Under the pieces are notes generated by a model. It worked only from the letters and a program-made list of their open reading frames with translations. It made no database searches and was not told where the DNA came from. A stretch of DNA of 6,873 nt from an uncultured beta proteobacterium (GTDB lineage Bacteria; Pseudomonadota; Gammaproteobacteria; Burkholderiales; Burkholderiaceae_C). Both the position numbers and the translations under genes were made by a program. The stretch is taken from the NCBI GenBank assembly GCA_903958915.1, contig CAJBVC010000308.1, positions 1 through 6,873 of the forward strand, read 5' to 3'. Of the stretch, positions 6,135 through 6,873 are shown one piece after another. Positions within the stretch are counted from its first letter, which is position 1, and each line of letters opens with the position of its first letter.

Positions 6135-6873
6135 GAAACTTCTGCACCTGGTACACGGAAAGGCGTACGGCCGAGGACCAAAAGTCTGCCGGCAAACCCG
6201 CCTTGACTTTCAGATGAGCCATGAAATTCACTACCTGGGGCAACTGCTCCCACACCTGGGGCAAGAAAGTGCTGCGAAAGGTACGCCCCTGGTGCGTGCA
6301 TTCAAACACCACTCCATCCACACCGGGGCGCAGTTGCCACAAAGCGTGCGCCTGGTTGCCAAAAGACAGCAAACGCGACGGGCTCAGCACCGAGATCTCG
6401 ACGCCTAGACCGACCGCTTCATCCTCACGCACAGGTGTAAAGCGCGGATCCTTCAACGCCGCAGCGGTGGCATTGGCTGCCAGGTCCTGCGCCAGTGGTC
6501 GGTAGGCCTGAAGGCTTCCGATGCAACCGCGCAGCTGTCCATGTTGGGTCAGCGTAACAAAACTCGCGCCCGGAAGTTGCAGATCTTCGTCGCCAGGCGT
6601 GGTGACAGGTGGTGCGCCCACGGCTGCATGCAAAGCTGCACGTGCCAGTTGCACGGCGCGCCGGCCCTGCTCCGGGGTCAGTAGTGGCTCCTGCGCCGCC
6701 AACGACCCGATTTGCACGTCCTCATAAAGGGCAAAACTGGCATAACCCACTACGCGCTCGCGCCCCTGCGGCGTATTGGCACCAGTATCGCCCGAATTGC
6801 AACGCTCCAATTCGACAATGTGCAGACCTTTGCGCTGCGCCACTTGCAGCATGGCGTTCAGGGGTGTAGCACC
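6127..6873 (-). CDS. amrA: MEMO-like/AMMECR1 fusion protein (AmmeMemoRadiSam B-A), 5' partial
   Basis: The frame runs off the right edge. Codons from 6873 to 6853 read GATPLNA and continue without a break into MLQVAQRKGL, so the ATG at 6850-6852 is internal. The first 50 or so of 248 visible residues match the end of a MEMO-family domain: a (C)GxxPL-type helix, then CNSGDTG and RVVGYASFALYE. The rest (about 64-248) is an AMMECR1 domain with the hallmark LRGCIGS at visible residues 114-120, a DPRF(T/S)P stretch, VEISVLSP, and a C-terminal FLPQVWEQLP...LP-ADFW region. Both families are conserved into humans (MEMO1, AMMECR1), but the biochemical role is not settled. It ends TAA at 6127-6129 inside the start of amrS. 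In many bacteria the A and B proteins are separate; here they form one chain. The symbol covers only the AMMECR1 half; the MEMO half would be amrB. Confidence 0.93.
   Translation of the reverse strand, partial: GATPLNAMLQVAQRKGLHIVELERCNSGDTGANTPQGRERVVGYASFALYEDVQIGSLAAQEPLLTPEQGRRAVQLARAALHAAVGAPPVTTPGDEDLQLPGASFVTLTQHGQLRGCIGSLQAYRPLAQDLAANATAAALKDPRFTPVREDEAVGLGVEISVLSPSRLLSFGNQAHALWQLRPGVDGVVFECTHQGRTFRSTFLPQVWEQLPQVVNFMAHLKVKAGLPADFWSSAVRLSVYQVQKFHE

Noticed and set aside
5508..6206. Plus-strand open frame of 232 codons opposite amrS
   Set aside because: It is antisense to a clear radical SAM gene with intact motifs; its protein shows no recognisable features.
6850..6852. ATG as the start of a 241-residue AMMECR1 protein
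   Set aside because: The frame continues to the window edge with GATPLNA, which fits the MEMO-family helix, so the gene is longer and only partly visible.

Overview
The window looks like chromosomal DNA of a Gram-negative betaproteobacterium, most likely Burkholderiales/Comamonadaceae-like. This is inferred from the moderately high GC content, the style of UppP and of the AmmeMemoRadiSam proteins, and a large secreted repeat protein ending in a calcium-binding domain. I could run no database search, so the placement is only moderately certain.

Left part (1-4155, + strand): one giant open frame that is already open at base 1, so its 5' end lies outside the window. The visible 1384 residues consist of about 135 consecutive octapeptide-like units (consensus [ST]-[ST]-x-[QAD]-[IV]-x-[AS]-L), then a C-terminal calcium-binding domain of the type found on large secreted or surface proteins (three EF-hand-like loops), then a Pro/Ser-rich tail. 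The array is in strict 8-residue register. The only departures I found are three 11-residue units with a shared pattern and one 9-residue unit. A higher-order rhythm of units starting Glu-Thr and carrying Asp at position 4 repeats at 5, 10 and 15 octads. This protein is the most unusual object in the window.

Right part (4178-6873, - strand): three genes read leftwards towards the repeat gene. The first enters from the right edge and is a MEMO-like/AMMECR1 fusion (AmmeMemoRadiSam proteins B and A), of which only the end of the MEMO part is visible. It overlaps by 8 bases the gene for the radical SAM enzyme AmrS. After a 46-base gap comes uppP (bacA), the undecaprenyl-diphosphatase of the cell-wall lipid carrier cycle, which appears to start with TTG. 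The arrangement suggests one transcription unit. The AmmeMemoRadiSam proteins probably work together in a radical chemistry whose substrate is not established. UppP has a known, separate membrane role.

The repeat gene and uppP converge with only 22 bases between their stop codons. I see no RNA gene, CRISPR array, insertion sequence or phage feature, and no gene-free stretch longer than 46 bases.
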